Assembly: GCA_947170725.1 (NCBI GenBank)
Contig: CAMVUM010000001.1
Location: forward strand, 218,502 to 282,501
DNA length: 64,000 nt
Reading direction: 5' to 3'
Source: an uncultured Prevotella sp.
GTDB taxonomy: Bacteria; Bacteroidota; Bacteroidia; Bacteroidales; Bacteroidaceae
Part shown: positions 44,963 through 53,715 of the stretch, in pieces
Position numbering within the stretch: the first letter of the stretch is position 1
Layout of the letters: every line of letters starts with the position of its first letter
Position numbers and translations under genes: made by a program
The notes under the pieces: model-generated
Database searches by the model: none
The model's input: only the letters and a program-made list of their open reading frames with translations
Told to the model about the DNA's origin: nothing

Positions 44963-45646
44963 TCAGTTGCGGATTACAAGCATATAGCCGAAGCCACGCT
45001 GATTTATGATGGAGATTGATGGGTCATGGCGCAATGCACGGCGGAGTTTGTGGATGTAGCCGTGGAGAGAGTTGCGGTTGCTTTGTTCGTCGCGCTGCCA
45101 TACGGCAATCATCAGTTCGGAGGCATCTACAGTCTTGCCGATATTTGTTGCCAGATGTTCAAGTATCTTGGCTTCAAAGTGAGTGAGTTCTGTCTCTTTG
45201 TCGCCAAACGTCAGTGTCTGGGTTGTTACGTTAAACGTGTATAATCCAATTGCAAACCGTATGTCCTCTGTGCGGTTGTCACCATATCTTCTTAATAGTG
45301 CCTTAATCCGCACTATCAGTTCACGGAGTTCAAAGGGCTTTTTAAGATAGTCGTTGGCACCAATCTCAAAACCTTGCTCCACATCATCTATTGTGCTTTT
45401 TGCGGTTAGGAAAAGTAATGGTACTGTCGGCGACAATTTTCTTATCTCCTTTGCCATAATGAACCCATCCATTTTGGGCATCATTACATCAGCCACCACA
45501 ATATCGGCTTTTTCTGATTTGAATTTATCAATTCCCTCTATGCCGTCTGTTGCCGTGATAACATCGTAGCCTTGCCCGCGCAGAGTGTCGGCAACAATCA
45601 GAGTCAAGTCTTCCTCATCTTCTACAAACAGTACCTTATTGCTCAT
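44963..45646 (-). CDS. OmpR-family response regulator
   Basis: A 227-residue two-component response regulator. The receiver domain (1-120) has the acidic pair EDEE, the phospho-acceptor Asp in IVVADVMMPKMDG (about residue 52), Thr/Lys switch residues FLTAKST and YLKKPF. The C-terminal winged helix (about 130-227) is OmpR/PhoB-type: ELTHFEAKILEHLATNIGKTV, then LHGYIHKLRRAL and GFGYML. It overlaps the sensor gene by 11 nt. Tandem TAAGAC-like repeats upstream of the sensor gene and of the receptor gene at 53716 are its likely binding sites. It is intact, although its sensor is interrupted. Confidence 0.93.
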   Translation of the reverse strand: MSNKVLFVEDEEDLTLIVADTLRGQGYDVITATDGIEGIDKFKSEKADIVVADVMMPKMDGFIMAKEIRKLSPTVPLLFLTAKSTIDDVEQGFEIGANDYLKKPFELRELIVRIKALLRRYGDNRTEDIRFAIGLYTFNVTTQTLTFGDKETELTHFEAKILEHLATNIGKTVDASELMIAVWQRDEQSNRNSLHGYIHKLRRALRHDPSISIINQRGFGYMLVIRN

Positions 45647-47054
45647 CTTTGCTGAATTTAATTGTGAATACCGAGCCTTCTCCCTCTTTGCTTTTGACCT
45701 CGATGTTCCAGCCTATTTTGTCGAGAATACTTTTCACATAGTATAATCCTATGCCATAGCCACGGACATCCTGACGGTTGCCGTGCGGCACACGGTAAAA
45801 CTTATTGAATAGATAGGGAATCGACTTTGACGGTATACCGATGCCGTTATCTCTTATCGAAAGTTCATTGTTGTCGCCGGATATACTTATCTCAACACAG
45901 TCGTCGGAGTATTTGATTGCATTGTCAATCAAGTTATTCAGCACATTTGCCAGATGCGTCTTATCAGCTTCTACGATTATATTGTCAGCCATGTTCACTT
46001 TGATGGTTATATCCTTATCACCTCTCATGCGCTGGGCAACGGCGATTTCTTCTACAAACTCACGCAGCGGGATATCCTCCGGTCTGAGTTTCATAGTCTT
46101 TCGACGTTCCATACTCATTGCAAGAATATTTTCCACAAGTTCTCCAAGTCGTTTCAGCTGCTTATTTGCAATCGTCAGATACTTTGTCTTTTTGTCGGGG
46201 TCGTTGGATGTATCATAATTGAGCAGAGCATCGTTGGCTGAATAGGCTATGGCAATAGGCGTTTTCAATTCATGGGTCATATTGCTGACAAAATCATCTT
46301 TCATCTCCTCAATGGTTCGCAGTCGTGACACTGTCCGGAATAAATACCAAAACGCTATTGTAAACGCTACCATCAGAAGAAAAATGGTCACAATTACACC
46401 TGACATTTCCGAAATTATATGGCGGGTCAGAGGCGTCATATATGCCTTATAGTAGATACCTTCATCAGGGTTGATATTAAAGCGGAATGAATCCAATCCG
46501 GATTCACCCTTAAATTTAGGATTTTCGCAGATTACAGAATCCTTTTCATTGACAACCTCCACACATAAAAAATCAGGATAGATGAACCTATTAGAAAGCT
46601 AATTGCGTAAAACGCTATCCATCACCGCCATATCATAGGGGATATATTTATCCATTATTACGTGGAATTGTCTGCTCATTGCATCAACCATCTGATTTGA
46701 ATAGGAGCTGTTTTCTGACAACATAGCTCGTTCTTCAGTAACTGTTCCATCCGCCTCAGTCCTCACAGAAATAAGTTGACCATTTTTATCACGATATGTA
46801 GATGCTTCTGCTTTTCTTGGAGCATTGTACTCCTCAATATCTTCTTGTACCTTCACGTTTGTTGCCAATCCCTGCTCCCTTCCTGCCCGATACATAAGGT
46901 CATCAATGTCTGCATAGGCAATTGCGGTCATCACCTCGCGTTCCACATTTGCTCTAATTGAATTGTAAAGGGTTACAATATAAAAGACATTGCAAGCGAA
47001 AATCGCGGCAATGACAACGATAAATGTGGTTGATATGGTCTTAAAGCGTTTCAT
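45636..47054 (-). pseudogene. Sensor histidine kinase with an in-frame amber codon
   Basis: A single frame of about 470 residues. TM1 (residues 8-30), a periplasmic sensor region, TM2 (VIVTIFLLMVAFTIAFWYLF), the HisKA box NMTHELKTPIAIAYS with phospho-His, then HATPase motifs NNLIDNAIKYS (N box), RDNGIGIP (G1), and GYGIGLYYV (G2). It is cut by TAG at 46599-46601 after DSVLRN. The frame resumes at once with LSNRFIYPDFLCVEVVNEKD, so the loss is one codon. The kinase half has its own possible GTG start at 46562, so a sensor-less kinase could exist. Overlap with the regulator gene is 11 nt. Confidence 0.82.
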
Positions 47055-47058
47055 AACG

Positions 47059-47144
47059 CAAATTTACCAATAATCCGTCATACAATCGGTTAGACCGAAC
47101 CCGATTTAAGACTAAATAAGGTAGCGTTTAAGACTAAATAAGAC
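47059..47144 (-). promoter_or_regulatory. Sensor-regulator operon promoter and tandem operator
   Basis: The -7 TAAATTTG (47059-47066, minus strand) lies just ahead of the sensor start. Upstream, TAAGAC or TAAGGT half-sites begin at 47107, 47117, 47129 and 47139, that is, 10, 12 and 10 bp apart, one per helical turn. The 20-bp stretch 47105-47124 recurs exactly at 53637-53656. OmpR-family regulators typically bind such direct repeats, so autoregulation is likely. Confidence 0.65.
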
Positions 47145-47341
47145 TCCACAGTCGCAGGAAAAAGGCATCCATTTTCGAAGGCAGAACATTTTCAACCCTT
47201 TAAAAACCATGATATTTCCAATATAAAATAGTGATATTCTCTATACCCAATTCTGACAGCCCCTCTTTCGCCCCTGTTAAAAAATACAACCTTCACCGCC
47301 CTTTATGCGTTACTTCACAATAACCAATTATATTTTATGAT

Positions 47342-48589
47342 ATGACACCAAAATCATTATCTCCGAAATTATACCTAAGAACGGATAAAATGGATAGCGA
47401 GGGGCGAATGCCCTTGTTCATGCGTTTCCCTAAAATGCACGGAAAAGAACCCAAGTTTGCAATAAATAGAGCCCGATTATCATTGGACGAATGGGACGAG
47501 GTGTCCAGACTTCCCAAAGAGCCGTCTTTGAGATTGAGAGTGGAAGATGAGTTGTTACGAATAAAGCGTGACTTGTATCATCTAATTGAATATGACAAAA
47601 AGGAAATAACCTACAGTGTCCTTAAAGATGTTGTCAAAGACAAGAAACCATCCGACCCTCTAAACTCTTTATTCCTTGACCATTATATGGAATATCTGTC
47701 AAAGAAAGAGAAAAATGGCCTTATCGGCCCAAGCACAATGCGTAGCCATATTACAACAATGACCGCATTGAACGAATTTGATAAGAATTTGAGGTTAAAG
47801 GATATTGATGAAACCAAGATTAGAGAGTTCATAGCTTTCCTTAGAAATCGAAAGATTAAAAAAGGACAGGACGCAAGCAAATTGACATTCGGTAATCGCC
47901 TAATTCAAATTCGCGCAATTTTGAGATATATAGCCGCCAAAGGCATAGCGGTCAAAAATCCATTTGACAGCCACGATATTTATATTGCGCCATGCAATAG
48001 GAATGAAACCTATCTCAATGAGGTTGAACTGTCAAAAATGGTCAATTTGTTTATTGAAGACAATTTAGCCGTTTCTGACCGCAGGATATTAATGCTTTTC
48101 TTATTGGCTTGTTCAAGTGGCTTACGGATAAGTGATACGCGTGCCCTCTGTTGGAGAAACATAAATTTTGACTGCAAGAATGGCGTAATGGAATTTTATT
48201 GCATCAAGTGTCGCAGAATGAATTATGTGCCATTAAGCCCTATGGCTCTTGATTTGTTATGCTATCTGCCCGAAGGCGACATTAACAATGTCGAAAAAGA
48301 ATTGAACGTGTCAGTCAGAGTGTATTCCCCTACCAAAATCAATCTGACTGTCAAGAAACTTGCAAAAATGGTCGGCATATCGAAAAATATTACTTTCCAT
48401 GCTGGACGAAGAACATTTACAACTTTGTGCTATATGAATGATGTCCCAGAGAAAATCATTGAGTCATCACTTGGGCATAAACCTAAAAATGTGACTGACA
48501 GATACCGTCAGTGGAATGTTTATGAAGCTGACAAAGCGGCCAAACGGTTATCATTTCTTGATATGAAAACATTTAAAAAGTTTGCGTAA
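47342..48589 (+). CDS. Tyrosine recombinase, first of a tandem pair
   Basis: A 415-residue site-specific recombinase. The N-terminal arm-binding domain (about 1-100) and SAM-like domain (about 105-205) precede the catalytic part, in which LACSSGLRISDTRALCW (first Arg, about 258), ITFHAGRRTFTTLCY (HxGR box, about 352) and VTDRYRQWNV (nucleophile Tyr, about 386) are in place. It is followed 106 nt later by a second recombinase gene on the same strand, a common arrangement in Bacteroidetes integrative elements in which both may act on one attachment site. It is intact. Confidence 0.9.
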   Translation: MTPKSLSPKLYLRTDKMDSEGRMPLFMRFPKMHGKEPKFAINRARLSLDEWDEVSRLPKEPSLRLRVEDELLRIKRDLYHLIEYDKKEITYSVLKDVVKDKKPSDPLNSLFLDHYMEYLSKKEKNGLIGPSTMRSHITTMTALNEFDKNLRLKDIDETKIREFIAFLRNRKIKKGQDASKLTFGNRLIQIRAILRYIAAKGIAVKNPFDSHDIYIAPCNRNETYLNEVELSKMVNLFIEDNLAVSDRRILMLFLLACSSGLRISDTRALCWRNINFDCKNGVMEFYCIKCRRMNYVPLSPMALDLLCYLPEGDINNVEKELNVSVRVYSPTKINLTVKKLAKMVGISKNITFHAGRRTFTTLCYMNDVPEKIIESSLGHKPKNVTDRYRQWNVYEADKAAKRLSFLDMKTFKKFA

Positions 48590-48695
48590 TTGTCATTGAT
48601 TTAGCGTTTTGTCCGAGATTTCTTTGGCGAAAATTTTGCCGTTTGCTGACAAGCCAATAACTTCGCTCATAGAAAATTGTAAAACAAAATCGCAA

Positions 48696-49873
48696 ATGGC
48701 TGATTATTCAGTTTATCCGTTCATAAGAAATGACAAACCGCTAAAGCGGAACCATAAATATCCAATATACCTTCGTGTCAGAATATATGACCGAGAAACC
48801 AAAGTGCCAACACATCTTGACGTGGCACCTGCCGATTGGAATGATAAGAAGAAAGAGCCAAAGGAGCGAACTCTCCGATTGGCTCTTAATTCTAAAGTGC
48901 TGGCAGTAGAAACATTCCTTAATGGCTGTATTGCAAACAATATGCCGCTGTCATTGGAGATTGTGAAGAACCATCTGTCATCATCAAATCCTCGGACAAG
49001 GAAGTCTAGTAACGGCACGTTCTATGACTATTATCTTGCTTTCGTTGAGCGGATGAAAGCGACCCTAAGTCAGCCTACCATTATGGCTTATATGATTACT
49101 TACAATGCCCTTAAAGCATTCCGAAAGGCTATTGACATAACCGATATAAACTTAACCCTAATTGAGGGATTTGATGTGTTCCTGCGTGATGTCAAGGGCA
49201 ATAATGACGGAGGCAGAGCGAACAAACATAAAAATATCAAGACCGTGATTTTGGATATGATTAAGCACGATTTGCCCGTGAAAAATCCATATCCTCTGTT
49301 CAAAATGCCTAAATGCAGTGTCAAAGAAACTTATTTGGAAAAATCTGAAATTGAATTGTTGAGAAAACTTTATGTAAAGCTACCGAAAGGGAGTCTTTTG
49401 TTCAGATGTCTGGAAATGTATCTCTTCGCTTGCTATTGCGGTCTAAGATTATCCGATGTAGTTACATTGAAATGGAATAATATCGACTTTGAGAAAGGTT
49501 TAATCATAAAGAAACAAATCAAGACAAGAGCCGAGGTAAAAGCACCACTATTTGAACGAGCAAGAGATTTGCTTTTAAGTGTTCTTCCAAGCAAGAAGAA
49601 AATCGGTAGTGAAGATGTGGTATTCGGAGATGCATGCTATCCTTACGTCAACAAGCAACTGAAAGAGTTGGCAAGAATGGCGGGAATAGACAAACATCTG
49701 ACATTCCATACAAGCCGCCATACCTTTCGACTTTGCTTGTAATGGACGGAGTTTCAATCTACAAGATACAGAAATTCTTGGGACATAAGTCCGTAAACAT
49801 GACCGAAAGATATTTGAAATATGATTTGAAAATGGCACAAGTCAATATGGAAGAGATAGATACTTTCAGTTAG
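48696..49873 (+). pseudogene. Tyrosine recombinase, second of the pair, frameshifted
   Basis: Residues 1-340 are in one frame: arm-binding opening YSVYPFIRNDKPLKRNHKYPIYLR, SAM-like domain, ACYCGLRLSDVVTLKW (first Arg) and LTFHTSRHTF. A 1-nt loss near 49727 then shifts the frame to an early TAA. In the next frame the family end is intact: LLVMDGVSIYKIQKFLGHKSVNMTERYLKYD with the nucleophile Tyr. As written, the enzyme would lack its Tyr and be inactive; a sequencing error or slippage is possible because TTTCG is short but T-rich. ATG 48696 (MADYSVYPF) is preferred as start. Confidence 0.82.
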
Positions 49874-49917
49874 AGGATAAAATTTGTAGAAAAATCATTG
49901 GCACATAGGATTATACA

Positions 49918-49949
49918 TTTGTCGCTTTCGGAAAAATTGCTTAATTTTG
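49918..49949 (+). promoter_or_regulatory. Promoter of the pseudoknot leader transcript
   Basis: TTTG (49918-49921), 20 nt, TAATTTTG (49942-49949) is a near-ideal Bacteroidetes promoter. It predicts a transcript start near 49956, about 28 nt before the structured RNA at 49984 and about 210 nt before the start codon at 50169. Confidence 0.68.
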
Positions 49950-49983
49950 CGATGTCGAGAGTGACAAATTAAAGGAAGTGCCT

Positions 49984-50113
49984 CTTCATTGATAAATCGC
50001 CAATATATCATTACCAACGAGGCGCAGTTGAACAGCTCATATACATGGGCTGCTCTCTGTGCGTTGGTATAGGCGTTTGGCGATGCCTTCAATGAAGCAT
50101 AGGAGCAGCCCAT
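49984..50113 (+). ncRNA. Pseudoknotted RNA leader
   Basis: Three nested stems are visible: CTTCATTGA (49984-49992) with TCAATGAAG (50089-50097); ATCGCCAA (49996-50003) with TTGGCGAT (50077-50084); TACCAACG (50012-50019) with CGTTGGTA (50062-50069). The enclosed loop holds ATGGGCTGCTC (50045-50055), perfectly complementary over 11 nt to GAGCAGCCCAT (50103-50113) outside the stems, making a pseudoknot. It is most likely a cis-acting leader of the downstream gene or an independent RNA. No terminator follows directly. I know no described family with this layout. Confidence 0.65.
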
Positions 50114-50168
50114 TTTCTATGTATAATCCGCTGTGTTTAGGTTGCTGACGCGGGAAACCCAATCGCCA

Positions 50169-51359
50169 ATGACAAACTTTCCATCGTATTACTATCTTGG
50201 AGGAAAACTAATATTGCCGCGTCCAATCCGCACCTATTTTGACTCTGGTGCGCATGAATGGAACGCAATAGGAGTAAGACAAAAACTGCTTGACTTAGGA
50301 TATGTAACCTATATGGGTTATGATATTTATCAAAACATTGAAGAACTACTTGAAAGTCATCATTATATACAGGAATTTGAGATTAAGTATTCCATAGGGG
50401 CACTTATGTCGGAACTTTCGGGACGGTCATCAGACGCTATCTCCGACCGATACGAAAATGTTCCTCTGAAAGAAATGGTCAATGATTTGATAGACCTTCT
50501 CGCCTATCAATATGTGCTTCCGCATGACGGTTCAGAACATTATATCATTGACAAGAATACAAGATTTACGGATTTGGATATATTGAAAGCCAATCAATGG
50601 AATATTGTTGCCGACCAATGCTGCGGAAACGAAGCCTTGTTCAGCGACAATCAAGAATATATCTATCCTGGCGATGAAAAATTCATACATAAATTCAATT
50701 CCTCAGCGAATGATGACACTCGTTTCATCCTAAATACCATTCCCTATCCGTTCCAAGGTAATCCTTTAACGGCAAAAGTTATTATCCTAAGCCTTAATGC
50801 AGGTCATATTACAAGGGTCAATGAATACTTCGCAAAAATTCTTCAGAGATACCCGCAGTTGGCAGAAGGGGTAATGGTCTTTATGAGGGACAACCTTAGA
50901 TTGAGGGTTAAGGATTTTATGCCCGAAGTCTATAATCCGTCCGACAGACACCCGAACTATCAAGACGCATTCAATATGCTTGCTGATTGGTATTGGTACG
51001 ACATCCTTTCAAAATTGGAGAAAGAGGGGCTGACATCAGAGCAAATATTCTCTAACGTGGCACTAATACAAAATGTGCCTTACGCATCTGTAAAGGCAAA
51101 AGACCTTCCGAAAGGTTGTATTCTGCCTTCTCAGATGTTTGCTAAAAAGATGATACGGTATATTGCCGATTACAAAGACGCTATCTTTGTCGTGCCGCGT
51201 GCCGTCAAAAAATGGAAGACGTTGCTTGGCTCTACATGGACTCGGCTTGAAGAAGAAGGACGGATTGTCATTGGCAGAAATCCCCTCAACCAGCATCTGA
51301 CCGAGAAAAATCTCGGAACGGAGAATTATCAGAAAATAATCAATCATCTAAAAGGCTGA
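50169..51359 (+). CDS. Hypothetical protein with a possible uracil-DNA-glycosylase-like fold
   Basis: This 396-residue protein is not one I recognise with confidence. Its middle and C-terminal part (AKVIILSLNAGHI at about 210, then ALIQNVPYASVKAKDLPKGCILPSQMF at about 300 and DAIFVVPRAVKKWKTLLG) has the pattern of UDG-superfamily-like proteins: a LSLNPG-like loop, PYxS, LPS, and a final VVxR..K..W strand. No classical catalytic GQDPY motif is present. It follows a strong promoter and a pseudoknotted leader, and is trailed by a tiny membrane protein. It is part of the integrase/Rep element. I prefer ATG 50169 to the upstream GTG 50133. Confidence 0.6.
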   Translation: MTNFPSYYYLGGKLILPRPIRTYFDSGAHEWNAIGVRQKLLDLGYVTYMGYDIYQNIEELLESHHYIQEFEIKYSIGALMSELSGRSSDAISDRYENVPLKEMVNDLIDLLAYQYVLPHDGSEHYIIDKNTRFTDLDILKANQWNIVADQCCGNEALFSDNQEYIYPGDEKFIHKFNSSANDDTRFILNTIPYPFQGNPLTAKVIILSLNAGHITRVNEYFAKILQRYPQLAEGVMVFMRDNLRLRVKDFMPEVYNPSDRHPNYQDAFNMLADWYWYDILSKLEKEGLTSEQIFSNVALIQNVPYASVKAKDLPKGCILPSQMFAKKMIRYIADYKDAIFVVPRAVKKWKTLLGSTWTRLEEEGRIVIGRNPLNQHLTEKNLGTENYQKIINHLKG

Positions 51360-51363
51360 CAGT

Positions 51364-51651
51364 ATGGACTTGAAACAAACCTTAAAAGCACTCTTGGTTG
51401 GCTTTTGTTTCGGATTTGGATTGACGTGACTACTTGCCATAATCATTCCGTTCACTATGGGAACGAACAATATCGGTCAATTCCTGCGCGATTGCGGAGG
51501 AGATATATTCTCAACCGCTATCTTCATAGCCTTCCTAATGAGTTTATTTTGGTTAATAGGAGCTGCAAGTGGACATAAACGTAGAAAAAGAGAAGCACTT
51601 GAGGAAGAAATGAGAGAATATTTCCGTCGGCAAAACGAAAAAAGTGAATAA
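51364..51651 (+). pseudogene. Small membrane protein with an in-frame TGA
   Basis: One frame begins at ATG 51364, 4 nt after the previous gene's stop: MDLKQTLKALLVGFCFGFGLT, then TGA (51427-51429), then LLAIIIPFTMGTNNIGQFLRD and a second membrane helix (IFIAFLMSLFWLIGAA), with a basic cytoplasmic tail. Bridging the TGA gives a two-helix protein of 95 residues, with Trp a natural fit at the stop. The part from ATG 51457 (64 residues) would still hold one helix. Function is unknown; small two-helix proteins are common in phage-like elements. Confidence 0.55.
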
Positions 51652-51779
51652 CGGCACTTCTTATAGGATTGCGAATAAGTACATTGGCGATATATTTACA
51701 GAGAGTTACACCAAAACGTAACTCTCTTTGTTATATATGAAGTTATGTTTATTCAAAAGAAAACTAATCAAAGTGCCAA

Positions 51780-52853
51780 ATGATAGACAATATAAAACTT
51801 TATTTTGCTGCCAATTTATTCAACGGCAATTTTGAAAAATGCAGATTGCGAGAGAAAAAAGAGTCAAGAACGGAATGGACACTAAGAAACCCACTAAACA
51901 ATGCTCATATATCAGTATGGCAACACTCTAATGGAGTAGTCACCATGAAAGGCAGCTTGCGCAAGTGGTACTACGGAGATTTCAGCACTAAGGATTTGAC
52001 TTTATCACATTTTATTGATGCAACAAAACAGATTGCCGAATTGCTTAATGTCCCTTTAGGCGTATTCAACAAGGCAAAAATTTCTCAAACGGAAATCGGA
52101 TTAAATGTCCCAACCTCTATCCCATTCTCAGAATTGAGTAAAAAGATTGTGGCGTATGGAACTCATCGCAAAAGAAAGGTCAGAGGAAAAGGCATGACAA
52201 AAGATAACTTCGGTACAATTTATTTTGGAGAACGTGATTGTGAATTCCGATTAAAAATATACGACAAGAGCAAGGAGATTGCAGACAAAGATATATTGTC
52301 GGAGGGCGATGCAATCTCTAATATACTCCGAATAGAATTTACCCTTGATGACAAGGACGCATTCAAACGTAAAAGTTTACCTCAAATAGCCGATATAAAC
52401 GGATTGATAATGCACTGGGCTAAGCTTTACGAACTATGGGCAGAGGAAGTTGGCAGAATTGTTTTACTAAACAATATACCAGACTGCGGAGATATGGATT
52501 TGCAAGATCGGCTTTTTGCTGAAGCCTTAAACAACTATTCTTGGAAAGAGAATATCAGGAACTTTGAAGAATATATCGTGGAGCATTACGAGGAAAAAAC
52601 TATATCTAAATGGAAATCGGATATGTATAAGAGGATAAATTACCTTTTGGACAATTACAGTGGCTCAAATGAATATTGCAAAATAAATTTTTACAAGGAT
52701 ATAACACGCGATCTCATTGATTTGAAGAATAATGGAGAAAAAGTTAGTATTCCTCTAATGGTAGCTCTACTGCATTCCAATACAAGATATATATCCAAAG
52801 AGAATTCCAAGACGAACCGAATAATAAGGGGGAATAATAACCTAAAACAATAA
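51780..52853 (+). CDS. Phage/plasmid-type replication initiator (gene II/X-like)
   Basis: This 357-residue protein resembles Bacteroidetes replication initiators related to filamentous-phage gene II/X. Visible are an N-terminal MIDNIKLYFA, a GSLRKWYYGDFS segment, a central FRLKIYDKSKEI, and an ILRIEFTLDD stretch, all in family order. I cannot point to the catalytic tyrosine(s) with certainty. Such Rep proteins nick DNA to start rolling-circle replication, and with two recombinases upstream they suggest a small integrative element that can replicate after excision. It is preceded by about 130 nt without a gene. Confidence 0.65.
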   Translation: MIDNIKLYFAANLFNGNFEKCRLREKKESRTEWTLRNPLNNAHISVWQHSNGVVTMKGSLRKWYYGDFSTKDLTLSHFIDATKQIAELLNVPLGVFNKAKISQTEIGLNVPTSIPFSELSKKIVAYGTHRKRKVRGKGMTKDNFGTIYFGERDCEFRLKIYDKSKEIADKDILSEGDAISNILRIEFTLDDKDAFKRKSLPQIADINGLIMHWAKLYELWAEEVGRIVLLNNIPDCGDMDLQDRLFAEALNNYSWKENIRNFEEYIVEHYEEKTISKWKSDMYKRINYLLDNYSGSNEYCKINFYKDITRDLIDLKNNGEKVSIPLMVALLHSNTRYISKENSKTNRIIRGNNNLKQ

Positions 52854-53410
52854 ATCCCTTATTGTAAAACCATTAGTATAATGATAACTGTAGCATAATT
52901 GCTATTGATTGATAATAAAGGATATTATCATTGCAGAATGACTATTGTAATACTGATAACTGCAAAAGAAATTATAAAATTGTCCGTCAGCGAGAAAAGA
53001 GAGTAAGTTTGAACTCTGGTTATTGCTATCCCCCTCAAAAATTTGACGCGCTATAATCCGATTACTCATGAAATCTGACAAGAATATTGTTCAACCGTTT
53101 TTAAGCGTTGTAGCCGCGTTTTTACAGCATAAACCATAACTTATACTACTTCCGCTGTTAAAGTGGCTTAGAATGCTTGCTATCCACCCAAATCAAGAGG
53201 TTGAGATTTTTTTCAATCAGACTAAACGTTTATAGAACCATTTTATTAATTTTGTAGTGATTTTGATTGAACGTAGGAGTATGTTTAATATCCGCTCATT
53301 TGTTCGGGTGTCCGTTACCGACTTTTTACCAGTTTGTACTCGGATGGGTTAACTTGTTTAATTTCACTAAATCTCTGAGCATTATGAAGACATTAGGTAA
53401 CTTTTTTGAA
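52854..53410. other. AT-rich gap after rep, no gene seen
   Basis: About 550 nt with no coding signal. It may hold the element's origin or right end. I saw no long inverted repeat or consensus promoter in it. Confidence 0.5.
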
Positions 53411-53519
53411 CGGTGGGCATTTGGCGGACTGGGTGGTTAATGCTCGAAAAGAATGCGCGGTAAAAGCAAATGCCAAAATCAATAGCTTCGCCATGAGGGT
53501 TCGACTCCCTTGCCGCCCG
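53411..53519 (+). other. tRNA-like relic (T-arm and acceptor 3' half)
   Basis: GAGGGTTCGACTCCCTT (53495-53511) has the sequence and pairing of a T-arm, and GCCGCCC plus G (53512-53519) look like the 3' acceptor strand and discriminator base. The expected 5' half is poor: GGTGGGC (53415-53421) pairs with it only in five of seven positions. The D-arm-like GGCGGACTGGGTGGTTAATG and the middle do not fold into a normal anticodon arm. This may be a tRNA end kept at an attachment site, or a degenerate tRNA-Ser gene. Confidence 0.35.
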
Positions 53520-53526
53520 CAAATCA

Positions 53527-53556
53527 GAGGACAAGATTTTTCTTGCCCTCTTTTTT
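53527..53556 (+). terminator. Terminator after the tRNA-like relic
   Basis: GAGGACAAG (53527-53535) pairs with CTTGCCCTC (53542-53550), one mismatch, followed by six T. It shows that something is transcribed rightwards across the tRNA-like sequence. Confidence 0.7.
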
Positions 53557-53636
53557 ATGTCAGCACCCCTATCGTCGCCCCTCCATTTGGCAGGAAGTTA
53601 GTAAAAGTGTTTATTCCAACGTGTTATTTTCATAGT

Positions 53637-53693
53637 TTTAAGACTAAATAAGGTAGAGTAAGGTGGTATAGAATGAAACCGGATGTAATTTTG
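53637..53693 (+). promoter_or_regulatory. Operator and promoter of the outer-membrane receptor gene
   Basis: TAAGAC or TAAGGT half-sites begin at 53639, 53649 and 53659, 10 bp apart. They end 21 bp upstream of the -7 TAATTTTG (53686-53693), where a -33 TTG is missing. A weak -33 replaced by tandem activator sites fits control by an OmpR-family regulator. The first 20 bp (53637-53656) are identical to the sensor operon operator at 47105-47124. Confidence 0.65.
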
Positions 53694-53715
53694 CGTCAGA
53701 AAAAATGATACCGCA

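Noticed and set aside
21921..51651. Genetic-code reassignment (TGA to Trp) in the island
   Set aside because: TAA and TAG are also used as interrupting codons, and intact genes end normally with all stops; ordinary decay explains it.
53395..53530. tmRNA 3' end
   Set aside because: The T-arm is compatible, but the tag region and the conserved 5' end are missing.
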